A stretch of 64,000 nucleotides of DNA from Verrucomicrobium sp. BvORR106 (GCF_000739655.1 NZ_BATR01000098.1:18100-82099); one strand, 5' to 3'. Positions 1-9,933 are shown, counted from the stretch's first letter. Translations and numbers: made by a program. The notes: generated by a model from the sequence alone, not told the origin.

Positions 1-240
1 GAGGTCGGCACGGTCGCGATCCGGGTGGATCGAGTGATCAAGGGGGCGGTGACCCAGGGGCAGCAATTGATCCTCAAGTGGAATCGACCGTATCGCAAGT
101 CGTGCCCCCCTTTCACGCCGCCGGATAGCGGGCAGTATTTGTACCAGCTTGTCTTGGCTCAAGATGGGAAGACGGTCGCTTTCTTCGATGGGTGTGAGGT
201 GGCTTATCTTCCCCGTTTGGAGGCCAAGCTGTCTCGTTGA
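1..240 (+). CDS. 3' end of an unidentified protein (cut by the window edge)
   Basis: The reading frame is open from the first base of the window and stops at TGA 238-240, so only about the last 79 residues are visible. The fragment is mostly beta-strand-like with two cysteines (in KSCPPF and DGCEV). The pattern of an exported domain with a 'V-KG' strand followed by 'SC..F....YL' loosely recalls NTR/TIMP-like folds, but this is only a resemblance. No function is assigned. The gene begins to the left of this window. Confidence 0.55.
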   Translation, partial: EVGTVAIRVDRVIKGAVTQGQQLILKWNRPYRKSCPPFTPPDSGQYLYQLVLAQDGKTVAFFDGCEVAYLPRLEAKLSR

Positions 241-330
241 GGTTGAAGTTGAATGGGGGGGCTCTTCACATCTCGCGTGACATTTGTCCGCCGGAATGTG
301 ATTTTATGGAAAAACAGCCCCCGATCACAG

Positions 331-759
331 ATGACTGAAACCAATCCCAACTTGCTCGACCCCAAGGATGCAGAACACCTCAAGCTTCTCGCGATTTTTC
401 ACTACGTCGCGGCAGGGCTGGCGTTCGCGGGGCTGGCATTCATGTTCATACACTTCCTCTTCTTCAAGATGATGATGTCCGATCCGGCCATGCTCAGCGG
501 AGCCAAAGGCGGCCCTCCGCCGCAAGCAATCTTCACCTTCATGAAGGTTGTCTATGCAGGGATGGGGCTCTTCTTTGTGGCGTATGCGGTCGGCAACCTT
601 CTCTCGGCCAAGTATCTAAAGCAGAGGCGGCATCGCATGTTTTCTTACGTGATGGCCGCGCTCAACTGCCTGCACATTCCCATCGGTACCACGCTGGGGG
701 TGTTCACGATCATCGTTCTTTCGCGTGATTCAGTGCTGAAGGCGTACGGAGACGCCTGA
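331..759 (+). CDS. small integral membrane protein, function unknown
   Basis: About 142 residues if started at ATG 331 (MTETNPNLLD), which I prefer to the in-frame ATG at 253 because the extra N-terminus is basic and unlike a membrane protein. A soluble N-terminus of about 20 residues is followed by a hydrophobic segment (LAIFHYVAAGLAFAGLAFMF), a second around VVYAGMGLFFVAYAVGNLL and a third around PIGTTLGVFTIIVLS, giving three to four membrane spans. I do not recognise catalytic motifs. The family appears to be a lineage-type small membrane protein. The next gene lies about 130 bases downstream on the same strand. Confidence 0.75.
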   Translation: MTETNPNLLDPKDAEHLKLLAIFHYVAAGLAFAGLAFMFIHFLFFKMMMSDPAMLSGAKGGPPPQAIFTFMKVVYAGMGLFFVAYAVGNLLSAKYLKQRRHRMFSYVMAALNCLHIPIGTTLGVFTIIVLSRDSVLKAYGDA

Positions 760-886
760 GGTCTCGGAGCGGTGCGCCAAGGGGGGTGCTCAGGTGCGTG
801 AGTAGAATTCGGTGGGGACGCGGCACGAGAAATCTACGTTTCACAGCGTTGAATGGCTTGGTGTCGATTACCACCGAGCTCCCGCC

Positions 887-2065
887 ATGCGATTTGCCCC
901 ACTTTTTCCCCTCTTGTTGGTCGTCATCTCTTTGTCGTCTCGCCTGAGCAACGCTGCCGATCCACACTCGTCGGATCATGGCTGGCAAAAGCAGGGGCTG
1001 ATGTTCAAGATGGAGCCCGGGGTGCTGGTGCAGAACTTTACCAGCCCGGCGGAACCTCTGCAAGATGGGCGTTGGCGCATCTGGTGCAGCCTTTCAGGAG
1101 CGCAGCGGAACAAGAATCTAGCTTTCGCGGAAGGGCGGCCCGGTGGCGACTGGAAGGTGACGGAGGCGGTGCTCTCGCCTGGTGCTCCGGATCTCAGTGC
1201 TCCCTTTGCCATTGGTGGCGTGCCGGAGGGGTGGCATCTGGTTCAGGGGGTGCATGTAAAGCTCCCTCAGGGAGGGGAACGTCTTTACTTCTGGGCCCAT
1301 GGCGAAGGGGTGGTGCGATACGTAGCAGCGGACCGCATGAGTGACGCCGGGGATCATTACCGGATCGTCAATGCAGGGGCACCCTGCCTCTATCACCCTG
1401 CTGATCGGGCGGTGGGTGGCCCGGCCGCTCTTGAGGCGGAGTTGCTGAGGTGGGCCAAAAAGGTGGCCGCTCCATTGGAGGGGGAGGCCCTCGCTTCTGG
1501 GAAGCTGATCTCAAACGACGCCACCAATGTCTATGTCCTGCCTGACGGCACTTTTGAGATGTACACGGTTGGGCTGGTTCAAATCCCGAAAGAGGATCCC
1601 CGATTCCAACCCCAGGACAACATTCCCGGCTTGCTGCGGGTTATTGACCGCTTGACCAGCAAGGATGGTCTGAAATGGGGCAATCGGCAGCGGGTGATCG
1701 AGCCTGACGAGAAAGATCCGGTCGATCAGCAGTTTTACTTCCTCTCCGTCACTCACACGGATGCTGGGCGGGTGGGGGTACTGGGCCATTATCGACTGGG
1801 AGCACAGACGATCGATCTGGAGCGATGCTCTTCCGCGGACGGTATCAGGTGGGAGCGAATGGCCCGTGAACCCTGGATCTCACGGGGTGGGGAGGGGAGT
1901 TTGGATGGTTACCTCCTTCATGCGCCCCATGCGATGGTGCGGCGTGAGGGGAAGTGGTGGCTCTTTTACACCGGTGGGAATTTTAGCCACAACCGTAAGC
2001 TCTCCTATGGGCCAGAACATCGGGGCATCTTCCTGGCGACTCGCCCAGATTTGGCTGAGCCCTAA
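887..2065 (+). CDS. secreted beta-propeller protein, glycosidase-like
   Basis: About 392 residues from ATG 887, which begins with a clear signal peptide (MRFAPLFPLLLVVIS, cleavage near SNAADP). The in-frame start at 812 would place a soluble stretch ahead of the signal and is rejected. The body has repeated strand motifs with aromatic and acidic residues (GRWRIWCS, GTFEMYTVG, GKWWLFYTGG) of the kind found in five-bladed propellers of the GH32/GH43 type, so an exported carbohydrate-related role is plausible. The catalytic acid residues cannot be assigned by eye. It converges on the next gene, which is on the opposite strand. Confidence 0.7.
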   Translation: MRFAPLFPLLLVVISLSSRLSNAADPHSSDHGWQKQGLMFKMEPGVLVQNFTSPAEPLQDGRWRIWCSLSGAQRNKNLAFAEGRPGGDWKVTEAVLSPGAPDLSAPFAIGGVPEGWHLVQGVHVKLPQGGERLYFWAHGEGVVRYVAADRMSDAGDHYRIVNAGAPCLYHPADRAVGGPAALEAELLRWAKKVAAPLEGEALASGKLISNDATNVYVLPDGTFEMYTVGLVQIPKEDPRFQPQDNIPGLLRVIDRLTSKDGLKWGNRQRVIEPDEKDPVDQQFYFLSVTHTDAGRVGVLGHYRLGAQTIDLERCSSADGIRWERMAREPWISRGGEGSLDGYLLHAPHAMVRREGKWWLFYTGGNFSHNRKLSYGPEHRGIFLATRPDLAEP

Positions 2066-2085
2066 TCAGCAACGGCGGGATGCGG

Positions 2086-3510
2086 TTATGGTCCCGACTC
2101 CGGAGAGGGGGCGGATTGAATCAGGTGCCCCTTTTTGAAGTTCATCCTTCCCGCCTCTGTTTTATCCGGGTGATAATCGATCATTGGACCGTCGTAGGCG
2201 TGATCTTTGAGGGTTGCCGTCCGGTGCGGATCGCTTTCAGGGGTGATCCATCGGTAGGTCCAGGCTCCCTTTCCTAAATAGATGAGCTCCGCTTTGTTCC
2301 CGGGTCGGATGAGTTGCTCGTAGGTGCCCAGGGCGAGTTTCCCGGAGAGTATTTTGCTGTTCGCCGCTCCCAGCCGGGAGATTCGTGCGATCTCCCTCCG
2401 GTCCTTGAAGAACAAGGTTATCGGGAGGGCGAAGTTGCTCAGGCTGACATAGGTGAGGCCGGCTGCGCGGGGGCGGGAGTCTACGAAGTTGAATGCACTC
2501 GTCTCGACCCAGAGAATGGCTTTGGCAGGGTCAGCTTCAGCGTACACAAAAGCGAAACGGTCGTACCAAGCCCGGGTCAGTCGCCGCTCCTCAGGGGGCC
2601 AGTGAGCATTGATGAGGGATCGCTCGCGGGCAGAGACTGAAAGATCAGGTTCACCATAAGCTTTCTGAATCGCCAGTAGAGAAGGGTGGGTGGGGCTCAC
2701 GGGTACCTGAGGGGGTGGAGCGGGCTGGGGCTGGTCGCCGGTCATCAGGCGATCCCGCAGCGTTGCGGTGAGAGCTCTGATTCGATCCTCGGCATATGGT
2801 CGGTCGAAAAATTGGGGGTCGAGCAGGATTTGTCCTCCACGGGTGCGGAGGACGGCCGCGTCTTCCGCTGCGCTGGCTGGACGGAGTCGCAGGGTGGACT
2901 CAATGGTGGAAGGATTCCAGGGTGTCGCCTCGTTGTCTCGCTGCCAGCGGGTGAAGTGAATCACTGCCCGAAGGAGAGCGGGTGAGTCGTCGGCCTGGTT
3001 TTTGACGAACCAAATGAGGTGTTCCTCCCCGGGCGTAAACCGTTTGTAGCGAATGGATTGGAGAAAGAGGGAGTGTCCCGCAGGAGTGGTGGGGGAGATG
3101 TAGGCGCGGTCGCCGGCAAAATAGCCCTCGTCGTTGTCCTTCTCCTCCTGGCCCGCCTGGTCTGCCACTCGAATGCAACCAAATTGGCACCAGGAATCGG
3201 GAAGGCTTAGAGCCCAAACCAGGTCAAGGTAAGGGGTTCTGGGTGCCCGGAATCTCACCGCTGACCCCAGTCGTCCGTCGGGTAAGACAAACGCGGCGTT
3301 GCGAAGATTGGCCTCGAATTGACGAGGGGGATCCGAGCCTTCCGTCACTGAAACCTCCGGGAACTCCTTCGCCCGGGCTTGGAAAAGTTCGGGAAACAGC
3401 TTCCACGGCGCGGAGGCCTTGGCCCCCTCTTCCTGAGATCCCGAAAGGGTGGGGGAGAGCGTGAGGCATGAGAGCAAAAGGATGCCCGGATATTGCGAAA
3501 ACCTGCTCAT
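2086..3510 (-). CDS. secreted protein of unknown function
   Basis: 474 residues starting with a signal peptide (SRFSQYPGILLLSCLTLS, cleavage near SGSQEE). It is soluble after that, with no transmembrane segments. Proline-rich linker residues (QPAPPPQVPVSPTHP) sit near the middle and separate two globular halves. The second half has a beta-rich pattern (AYGEPDLSVSARERSLINA, GKGAWTYRWITPESD). I do not recognise the family. It is divergent from the respiratory operon, sharing the 238-base region 3511-3748. Confidence 0.7.
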   Translation of the reverse strand: MSRFSQYPGILLLSCLTLSPTLSGSQEEGAKASAPWKLFPELFQARAKEFPEVSVTEGSDPPRQFEANLRNAAFVLPDGRLGSAVRFRAPRTPYLDLVWALSLPDSWCQFGCIRVADQAGQEEKDNDEGYFAGDRAYISPTTPAGHSLFLQSIRYKRFTPGEEHLIWFVKNQADDSPALLRAVIHFTRWQRDNEATPWNPSTIESTLRLRPASAAEDAAVLRTRGGQILLDPQFFDRPYAEDRIRALTATLRDRLMTGDQPQPAPPPQVPVSPTHPSLLAIQKAYGEPDLSVSARERSLINAHWPPEERRLTRAWYDRFAFVYAEADPAKAILWVETSAFNFVDSRPRAAGLTYVSLSNFALPITLFFKDRREIARISRLGAANSKILSGKLALGTYEQLIRPGNKAELIYLGKGAWTYRWITPESDPHRTATLKDHAYDGPMIDYHPDKTEAGRMNFKKGHLIQSAPSPESGP

Positions 3511-3676
3511 GGCGGCCGATGGCTGGCCGCCTCATCCTACAGAGCCAGAAGGAGATTGAGAAGCAACTTCTCCAAGGGATCTCCCTCCGGCATAAAAGCT
3601 GCGCCATGGGCCGCCACAGGCTGTTCGCAGGGACATCAGGGGCTGCCAAAAAGTTCAAAATTCTTCATTTCCATTC

Positions 3677-3704
3677 TTGCAAACAACTGCCAGCATCCTA
3701 CAAT
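3677..3704 (+). promoter_or_regulatory. sigma70-like promoter of the ACIII/oxidase operon
   Basis: TTGCAA at 3677-3682 and TACAAT at 3699-3704 are separated by 16 bases. The -10 element matches the consensus at five of six positions. The predicted transcription start is near 3711, about 38 bases before the actA ATG. The sequence match is seen directly; activity is inferred. Confidence 0.5.
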
Positions 3705-3711
3705 GAATCCC

Positions 3712-3731
3712 CTTGTGAAATTTTTCACAAG
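3712..3731. promoter_or_regulatory. perfect palindrome, CRP/FNR-family-like operator
   Basis: CTTGTGAAA, two bases, TTTCACAAG form a perfect 9-2-9 inverted repeat. It contains TGTGA-N6-TCACA, which is exactly the half-site pattern and spacing recognised by CRP-type regulators. It starts at about +1 of the predicted promoter and ends 17 bases before the actA start codon. At that position a bound protein would most simply repress, though the real start site is unknown. Confidence 0.6.
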
Positions 3732-3748
3732 CGCAGACTCTGAACCTT

Positions 3749-4564
3749 ATGGGCAATTTTTTTCCTCGCTGGACCAACTGGGTGCCGTTGAAGATTGCGG
3801 TGTGCCTTGGATTTGTACTGGTGGGCGTGGCCGTTGGTGCCTCCTACTATTTCACTCCCAAGTACACCCGGGTAGGCTATGAGCCGACGCAACCCGTGGC
3901 ATTTTCTCACAAACAGCACGTGGGGGAGCTCGGGCTCGACTGTCGCTACTGTCACTCCTACGTGGAGCAGTCCAGCCACTCGAACGTGCCCACCAACCAG
4001 ACCTGCTACAACTGTCACGGTCCGGACAAGGGGCAGGTGAAGAAGGACAGCCCGAAGCTGGCCAAGGTTCGTGAAGCCAACATCACCGGCCAGCCCATCG
4101 AGTGGGTCAAGGTGCACAAGGCCCCTGACTACGTTTACTTCAACCACAGCGTGCACGTGAACCGCGGCGTTTCCTGCGTCAGCTGCCACGGCAAGATCAA
4201 TGAGATGGAAGTGGTGAAGCACGCTGAGCCGCAGAGCATGGGCTGGTGCCTTGACTGCCACCGTGAGCCGGAGAAGAACCTCCGCCCCCTCGACCAGATC
4301 ACCAATCTCAACTACAAGCCCGAGCAGCTCAACCGTGATGCCTTCTATCAGGGTCTCGCTGACAAGGGTGCCAAGTTCGAAGACCTCGGCAAGACGGTCC
4401 TCAACGGCAAACCGGCGGAGAAGCTCCCCGCCGACCTGAACGCTCTCGTGGCCCTCGCCACGGATACCTACGGCCCAACGGTCACGCAGCAGGAGGTCGG
4501 CAGCCAGCTCAAGCACAACTGGCGCATCCATGCTCCCGAGGATTGCACCACCTGTCACCGCTAA
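3749..4564 (+). CDS. actA: ActA, pentahaem cytochrome c subunit of alternative complex III
   Basis: 271 residues. An N-terminal membrane anchor (about residues 13-35) is followed by a periplasmic domain with five CxxCH haem c sites: C65 (CRYCH), C86 (CYNCH), C143 (CVSCH), C167 (CLDCH) and C266 (CTTCH). Further histidines (FSHKQH, FNHSVH) are likely distal ligands. Five haems match the ActA subunit of ACIII, which receives electrons from ActB and passes them out of the complex. It is first in the operon, and actB follows 21 bases downstream. The palindrome 17 bases upstream suggests transcriptional control. Confidence 0.95.
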   Translation: MGNFFPRWTNWVPLKIAVCLGFVLVGVAVGASYYFTPKYTRVGYEPTQPVAFSHKQHVGELGLDCRYCHSYVEQSSHSNVPTNQTCYNCHGPDKGQVKKDSPKLAKVREANITGQPIEWVKVHKAPDYVYFNHSVHVNRGVSCVSCHGKINEMEVVKHAEPQSMGWCLDCHREPEKNLRPLDQITNLNYKPEQLNRDAFYQGLADKGAKFEDLGKTVLNGKPAEKLPADLNALVALATDTYGPTVTQQEVGSQLKHNWRIHAPEDCTTCHR

Positions 4565-4585
4565 CCTTTCGCGCCAAGTCCACGC

Positions 4586-7500
4586 ATGAAACGCATCTGG
4601 CAACATCCTGAAGTCAAGTCTGAGCGTCGCTACTGGCGCAGTCTTGGTGAGTTCTCCGGCACGCCGGAGTTCACCGAGAAACTGGGCCGCGAGTTTGATC
4701 CTTCGATCAGCCTTGAGTCGCCTGAAGAGCGCGAGAACTCGCGTCGTGATTTCATGAAGATCATGGGCGGCATCGCCGCCGTGGCCGGTTTGGCAAGCTG
4801 CCGCCGTCCCCAGCAGAAGATCCTTCCTTTCACCAAGCACGTGGAATGGATCGTGCCGGGCAAGTCGCTGCTTTACGCGACCGTGATGCCCCGCCCGTAC
4901 GGCTCGACCCCGGTGGTGGCCGTGACCCACGAAGGTCGCCCGACTCACCTTCAAGGCAACCCGCTGCATCCGACCAACGGTGGTCTGGATATCTTCGCCC
5001 AGGCTTCCGTGCTGGACCTCTACAGTGAGTCCCGCGTCAAGAAAGTCGTCGGCAAAGGTGCTCCGACCTCCTGGAGCAAGTTCGAGCGAGAACTGCGCGG
5101 ATGGTGGGAACACAGCTGGTCCAAGAATGGCGGCGAAGGTCTCGCCCTCCTCCTGAGCCCCAGCACCTCGCCCACTCGCGGCAGCCTCCTGGCGGACTTC
5201 GCCAAGACCTATCCCAAGGCTGCTGTTTACAGCTACGCTCCTGTCAGCCGGACCAACGAGCTCAATGCCGTGAAGGCCCTCTTCGGTGAAGGCGTGTCCC
5301 TGCTTCCGAACTACGCGGCGGCAAAGATTGTCTTCTCCTTGGACGCAGACTTCCTGGGCGTGGACTCCACCACGGAGTTCCACACCAAGTCCTTCATGAA
5401 GAACCGTGGTCCTGAGAAGGGCACGGACGGCATGAGCCGTCTTTATGTGATGGAGAACCGCTACACCCTCACGGGTGGCATTTCTGACCATCGCAAGCCG
5501 ACCGCGGCCAGCCTCATTCCTGCCGCGGCTGCCGTGCTGGCGCAGGAAGTGGCCAAGTTCACCAAGGACAGTGCTCTGCAACAGGCTGCCGCTCCGTTGG
5601 CGCAAGGCCTGAGCGACAACCACAAGCAGTGGATCGCGGTTGCGGCCGAAGATCTTTTCGCGAACCTCGGCAAATCGATCGTGGTTGCCGGTTCCGGTCA
5701 GAGCGAAGCGGTGCACGCCCTCGTGCTCGCGATCAATGACTCTCTCAAGGCATTTGGTTCGGTGATCGACACTGTGACCGTCCCGGTGGACAAGTCCGGC
5801 AGCATCGAGCAGCTCACCACTGACCTCACGGCCAAGAAGGTGAAGCAGCTCTTCATTCTTGCCGACACCGATCCGGTCTATGACGCCGTCGGTTTCGCTG
5901 AAGCCGCCAAGGCCAGCGAGGCGAAGATCGCGACTCTGGCTCTCCGGGCCAACCACACGGCGAAGCACTCCCATTGGATTCTCCCTGCCGCCCACTACCT
6001 GGAAGCATGGGATGACGTTCGCTCTGCCGAGGGCGTGTATTCCGTGGTGCAGCCGATGATTCAGCCACTCTTTGACGGTGCCTCCGTCAACGACATCCTG
6101 CTCGCACTCTTGGGTCGTAAGCACCCGGGCCCCGCCCGCGCGAAAGCGGTGGAGCCTTCGAAAGATCCCGCTGCTCCCGTGCCCGCTCCGGTCTTTGAAG
6201 TGGACCCCGCCTACGTGGCCGTGAAGGAAAGCTTCACAAAGACTGCAGGTGCTTGGGATGAAGAGAAGTGGAATCATGCATTGCGTGACGGATTCCTTCC
6301 GAAGACATTTTATCCGAAGGCGAAGGTTTCCCTGAACCGCGGTGCAGTGGCAGGTCTGGTGGCGAAGGCTCCCAAGCTCTCCGCTCCGACTGAGCAGGCT
6401 CTGGAAATCGTCCTGGCCCCTGATGCCAGCGTCTATGACGGTCGCTACATCGACAACGCCTGGTTGCAGGAAGCTCCGGATCCAATCACGAAGCTGACGT
6501 GGGACAACGCCGCTTGGTTGAGCCCGCGCACCTTCAAGCGCCTTGGCCTCAAGACCGAAGGTGACTTCATCGAAGTCAAGGTAGGGGACAAGACCCTCAA
6601 GATCGCCGCGATCGCCTGCCCGGGCCATGCGCATGATTCCGTGACCATCCCGCTTGGCTACGGCCAAAAGGTGACCACCTACGTGGGCAAGGGAACTGGC
6701 TTCAACGCCTACCCGCTGCGCTCCGCCAACACTGACTACATCATCAGTGGCGCTGCGGTCGCCAAGGTGGAGGGCAACTACGAGCTCGCCATCACGCAGG
6801 AGACTTACACGATGGAAGCCCGCTCGCAGGTGCGCGAAGCGACGCTCGAGACCTTCCAGAAGGACGAGCATTTCGCCTCCCACCAGGGCATGGATTCTCA
6901 CATCCCGCCGGAGATGAGCATCTACAAGGGACGTATCGGCGTGAAGTCCGAGGAGAACCCTAACGGCTTCGACTACGAGAACATCCCGCAGTGGGGGATG
7001 GTGATCGACCTCTCCAAGTGCCTTGGCTGCTCCGCATGTATCGTGGCCTGCCAGAGTGAAAACAACATTCCCGTCGTGGGCAAGGACCAGGTTCGCAAGG
7101 GCCGCGTCATGCAGTGGATCCGCATGGACCGCTACTTCGCCACCCCGGACAATGTGGACACCGACCCGACTCTGGAAGACTTGGACAACCCGGAAATGGT
7201 GAGCCAGCCGGTGTCCTGCCAGCAGTGCGAATCCGCTCCGTGTGAGACGGTCTGTCCCGTGAACGCCACCGTTCACACTGAAGACGGCCTCAACGCCATG
7301 GCGTACAACCGCTGCATCGGTACCCGCTACTGCGCCAACAACTGTCCGTACACCGCCCGTCGCTTCAACTTCTTCGATTACAACAAGCGCAACCCGCTGA
7401 TCGAAACCAAGGTGTTGGGTCTTAAGACGAACAACATCTACGCTGGCCCGCTCGGTGAGAAGAAGCCCCAGGAAATGGAGCAGCTTCAGAAGAACCCGAA

Positions 7501-7885
7501 CGTCACCGTTCGTATGCGTGGTGTGATCGAGAAGTGCACGTACTGCGTGCAGCGTCTCGAAGAGGCCAAGATCAACCAGCGCCGCATTGCCCGCGATGAC
7601 TCGAGCAAGCTGATGGTGAAGAGCGAGAGCCTCAAGGTGGCCTGCCAGGCCTCCTGTGCCGCCGACGCCATCGTCTTCGGCAACTTGGCCGACAAAGACG
7701 GTCCGGTGGCGAAGATGAAAGAACATCCGCGCAACTACCAGGTGCTCAAGTACCTCGGCACCCGCCCGCGCACCAGCTACCTGGCTAGGATTCGCAATGT
7801 GAATCCCCAGATGGCGAAGTTGGAGCTCGAAAAAGACCGCACGGTGCCGACGGGTACCTCCAGCAGCATGGAACGCTCATTCTAA
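4586..7885 (+). CDS. actB: ActB, fused molybdopterin-oxidoreductase-like and iron-sulfur subunit of ACIII
   Basis: 1099 residues. A twin-arginine motif (RRDFMK, R53-R54) precedes a hydrophobic stretch and a possible lipobox cysteine (GLASC, about C72), so Tat export is expected. Residues ~75-790 are a molybdopterin-oxidoreductase-like domain; in studied ACIII this domain has no metal cofactor. The C-terminal domain carries ferredoxin-type clusters: C812 (CLGCSACIVAC), C878 (CQQCESAPCETVC), C910 (CIGTRYCANNC) and C984 (CTYC) with C1020/C1024. In the third motif the second cysteine is threonine, as expected for a [3Fe-4S] cluster, so three [4Fe-4S] plus one [3Fe-4S] are predicted. actC follows six bases later. 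Confidence 0.95.
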   Translation: MKRIWQHPEVKSERRYWRSLGEFSGTPEFTEKLGREFDPSISLESPEERENSRRDFMKIMGGIAAVAGLASCRRPQQKILPFTKHVEWIVPGKSLLYATVMPRPYGSTPVVAVTHEGRPTHLQGNPLHPTNGGLDIFAQASVLDLYSESRVKKVVGKGAPTSWSKFERELRGWWEHSWSKNGGEGLALLLSPSTSPTRGSLLADFAKTYPKAAVYSYAPVSRTNELNAVKALFGEGVSLLPNYAAAKIVFSLDADFLGVDSTTEFHTKSFMKNRGPEKGTDGMSRLYVMENRYTLTGGISDHRKPTAASLIPAAAAVLAQEVAKFTKDSALQQAAAPLAQGLSDNHKQWIAVAAEDLFANLGKSIVVAGSGQSEAVHALVLAINDSLKAFGSVIDTVTVPVDKSGSIEQLTTDLTAKKVKQLFILADTDPVYDAVGFAEAAKASEAKIATLALRANHTAKHSHWILPAAHYLEAWDDVRSAEGVYSVVQPMIQPLFDGASVNDILLALLGRKHPGPARAKAVEPSKDPAAPVPAPVFEVDPAYVAVKESFTKTAGAWDEEKWNHALRDGFLPKTFYPKAKVSLNRGAVAGLVAKAPKLSAPTEQALEIVLAPDASVYDGRYIDNAWLQEAPDPITKLTWDNAAWLSPRTFKRLGLKTEGDFIEVKVGDKTLKIAAIACPGHAHDSVTIPLGYGQKVTTYVGKGTGFNAYPLRSANTDYIISGAAVAKVEGNYELAITQETYTMEARSQVREATLETFQKDEHFASHQGMDSHIPPEMSIYKGRIGVKSEENPNGFDYENIPQWGMVIDLSKCLGCSACIVACQSENNIPVVGKDQVRKGRVMQWIRMDRYFATPDNVDTDPTLEDLDNPEMVSQPVSCQQCESAPCETVCPVNATVHTEDGLNAMAYNRCIGTRYCANNCPYTARRFNFFDYNKRNPLIETKVLGLKTNNIYAGPLGEKKPQEMEQLQKNPNVTVRMRGVIEKCTYCVQRLEEAKINQRRIARDDSSKLMVKSESLKVACQASCAADAIVFGNLADKDGPVAKMKEHPRNYQVLKYLGTRPRTSYLARIRNVNPQMAKLELEKDRTVPTGTSSSMERSF

Positions 7886-7891
7886 TTTGTC

Positions 7892-9352
7892 ATGGCCCAG
7901 CAAACGGCGACCGCCTCCCACTCATCCTCAAACCAGCCGCGCATCCTTGATCGCGAACCGCTGGTCCTGAACAACCGCAGCTACAGCTGGATCACGAACC
8001 GCATCTGCGGCATCGTGGAAAACCGGCAGCCCAAGCTGTGGTGGATCCTCTTTATCCCGTCGGTGATCCTGACGGGCATCATGGCCTTCTGCTTTGTGTA
8101 CCTCATCTCCACCGGGGTGGGTGTCTGGGGCCAGAAACAGCCGGTTGCCTGGGCGTGGGACATCACAAACTTCGTGTTCTGGATCGGTATCGGTCACGCC
8201 GGCACCCTCATCTCCGCCATTCTCTTCCTCACCCGGCAGAAGTGGCGTACGGCGGTGAACCGGGCGTCTGAGGCAATGACCCTCTTCGCGGTGATGTGCG
8301 CCGGTCTCTTCCCGGCATTCCACGTCGGTCGTGTCTGGATGGTGTGGTTCCTCGCACCGGTACCGAACGCGAACGCCATCTGGCAGAACTTCAAGTCACC
8401 GCTCCTCTGGGACGTGTTTGCGGTGTCCACTTACTTCACGGTGTCCGTGATGTTCTGGTTCATCGGTCTTGTTCCCGACCTTGCGACCCTTCGCGATCGC
8501 TGCAAGCCTGGCCTTCGCCGTACCCTTTACGGGATCTTCGCCCTCGGCTGGCGTGGTGGCAACCGTCAGTGGAACCACTACGAAATGGCCTACCTCCTCC
8601 TGGCGGCCCTTTCCACCCCGCTGGTTCTTTCCGTGCACTCCGTGGTGTCCTTTGACTTCGCCACCTCGGTGGTTCCTGGCTGGCACACCACCATCTTCCC
8701 GCCCTACTTCGTCGCGGGTGCTATCTTCGGCGGCTTCGCCATGGTGCTTACACTCATGATCCCGGCCCGCCGGATCTACGGTCTCTATGACCTGATCACA
8801 GAGAAGCACATCGACAACATGGCCAAGATCATCCTGCTGACCGGTACCATCGTCGGTTACGGCTACAGCATGGAGTTCTTCATGGCCTACTACTCGGGCA
8901 ACCAGTACGAACTCCAGACCTTCCAGCTCCGTGGTCTCTACGGTCCGTCCGTCTGGTACTACTACTGCATGTTCGGCTTCAACGTCTTCGTGCCGCAGCT
9001 GTTCTGGTTCAAGTGGTGCCGTAAAAACCTGTTCGTCGTCCTCTTCGTCTGCATGTGCGTGAACGCGGGCATGTGGTATGAGCGCTACGTCATCATCGTG
9101 ACAACGCTGGAGCGCCACTTCATGCCGGGCTCCTGGCGTGTGTTCGACGCCACCTGGGTCGACAACTGGACCTTCATCGGGACGTTCGGCTTCTTCATGA
9201 TGAACTTCCTACTCTTCCTGCGCTTCCTGCCGGTGATCGCTGTGGCAGAAGTGAAGGCAGTGCTCCCTGAGGCCAACCCGCATCATGACGACCATCACGA
9301 GAAGGGTGTTCACGAACTGGAGATCGAGTACGGAAAGGTCAAGGTCTCCTAA
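7892..9352 (+). CDS. actC: ActC, NrfD/PsrC-like membrane subunit of ACIII
   Basis: 486 residues with about ten predicted membrane spans, matching the NrfD-like quinol-binding subunits of ACIII. The N-terminus is soluble (about 50 residues). Hallmark stretches include [15 protein letters not shown] and [11 protein letters not shown]. The C-terminal tail is rich in His and acidic residues ([18 protein letters not shown]). It lies between actB (6-base gap) and actD (23-base gap). It probably forms a quinol site and a possible proton path with ActB and ActF. Confidence 0.93.
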   Translation: MAQQTATASHSSSNQPRILDREPLVLNNRSYSWITNRICGIVENRQPKLWWILFIPSVILTGIMAFCFVYLISTGVGVWGQKQPVAWAWDITNFVFWIGIGHAGTLISAILFLTRQKWRTAVNRASEAMTLFAVMCAGLFPAFHVGRVWMVWFLAPVPNANAIWQNFKSPLLWDVFAVSTYFTVSVMFWFIGLVPDLATLRDRCKPGLRRTLYGIFALGWRGGNRQWNHYEMAYLLLAALSTPLVLSVHSVVSFDFATSVVPGWHTTIFPPYFVAGAIFGGFAMVLTLMIPARRIYGLYDLITEKHIDNMAKIILLTGTIVGYGYSMEFFMAYYSGNQYELQTFQLRGLYGPSVWYYYCMFGFNVFVPQLFWFKWCRKNLFVVLFVCMCVNAGMWYERYVIIVTTLERHFMPGSWRVFDATWVDNWTFIGTFGFFMMNFLLFLRFLPVIAVAEVKAVLPEANPHHDDHHEKGVHELEIEYGKVKVS

Positions 9353-9375
9353 CCCCTCGCTGGAGGAATTTTCAC

Positions 9376-9933
9376 ATGGCACGAACCACTCTCAAACGAG
9401 TCCACGGCTACCTGGCTGAATTTGACAGCGCCAGCGACGTTTATCACGCATCCGAGCAGATCCGCGACGCTGGCTTCCAGCGTTGGGACGTTCACTCGCC
9501 GTTCCCGATCCACGGATTGAACGAGGCGATGGGGCTCAAGCGTTCGATTCTTCCCTGGTTTGTCTTCTTTGGCGGCGCAGCGGGCATCACGACAGCCTTC
9601 TGCCTGGCTTACATCACCCAGGTGGGCATCTACCCCACGGTGGTGCAGTCCAAGCCGGCGAACATCTTCACGACAGCGGCTTTCTTCCCGATCATGTTCG
9701 AGCTGACGATTCTGTTCTCAGCGTTCACGACGGTGTTTGGTTGCTTCGCTCTGATGGGGCTTCCACGGCTGAACCACCCGCTCTTCGCGGCCAAGACCTT
9801 TAAGAAGTTCTCCGACGACGGGTTCTTTATCTGCATCGAGGCCCGCGATCCGAAGTTCCACCAGGCTGAAACCAGGGCCCTCCTGGAAGGGCTTGGCGGA
9901 AAGAACATCGAACTCGTTGAGGACGAACTGTAA
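9376..9933 (+). CDS. actD: ActD, DUF3341 membrane subunit of ACIII
   Basis: 185 residues. A soluble N-terminal part (VHGYLAEFDSASDVYHA, GFQRWDVHSPFPIHGL) is followed by two membrane helices (about 60-85 and 98-125) and a soluble tail. This is the usual ActD architecture (DUF3341). A good ribosome binding site (GGAGG) lies about ten bases before ATG 9376, unusual in this operon where most genes lack one. actE follows 15 bases downstream. Confidence 0.92.
   Translation: MARTTLKRVHGYLAEFDSASDVYHASEQIRDAGFQRWDVHSPFPIHGLNEAMGLKRSILPWFVFFGGAAGITTAFCLAYITQVGIYPTVVQSKPANIFTTAAFFPIMFELTILFSAFTTVFGCFALMGLPRLNHPLFAAKTFKKFSDDGFFICIEARDPKFHQAETRALLEGLGGKNIELVEDEL

Noticed and set aside
3725..7726. A 1333-codon open frame on the minus strand
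   Set aside because: It is the antisense of actA and actB, kept open by codon bias in a GC-rich genome. The translation is low in complexity typical of a shadow (many His, Val, Arg, Leu) and has no known motif, while the plus strand encodes unmistakable ACIII subunits.
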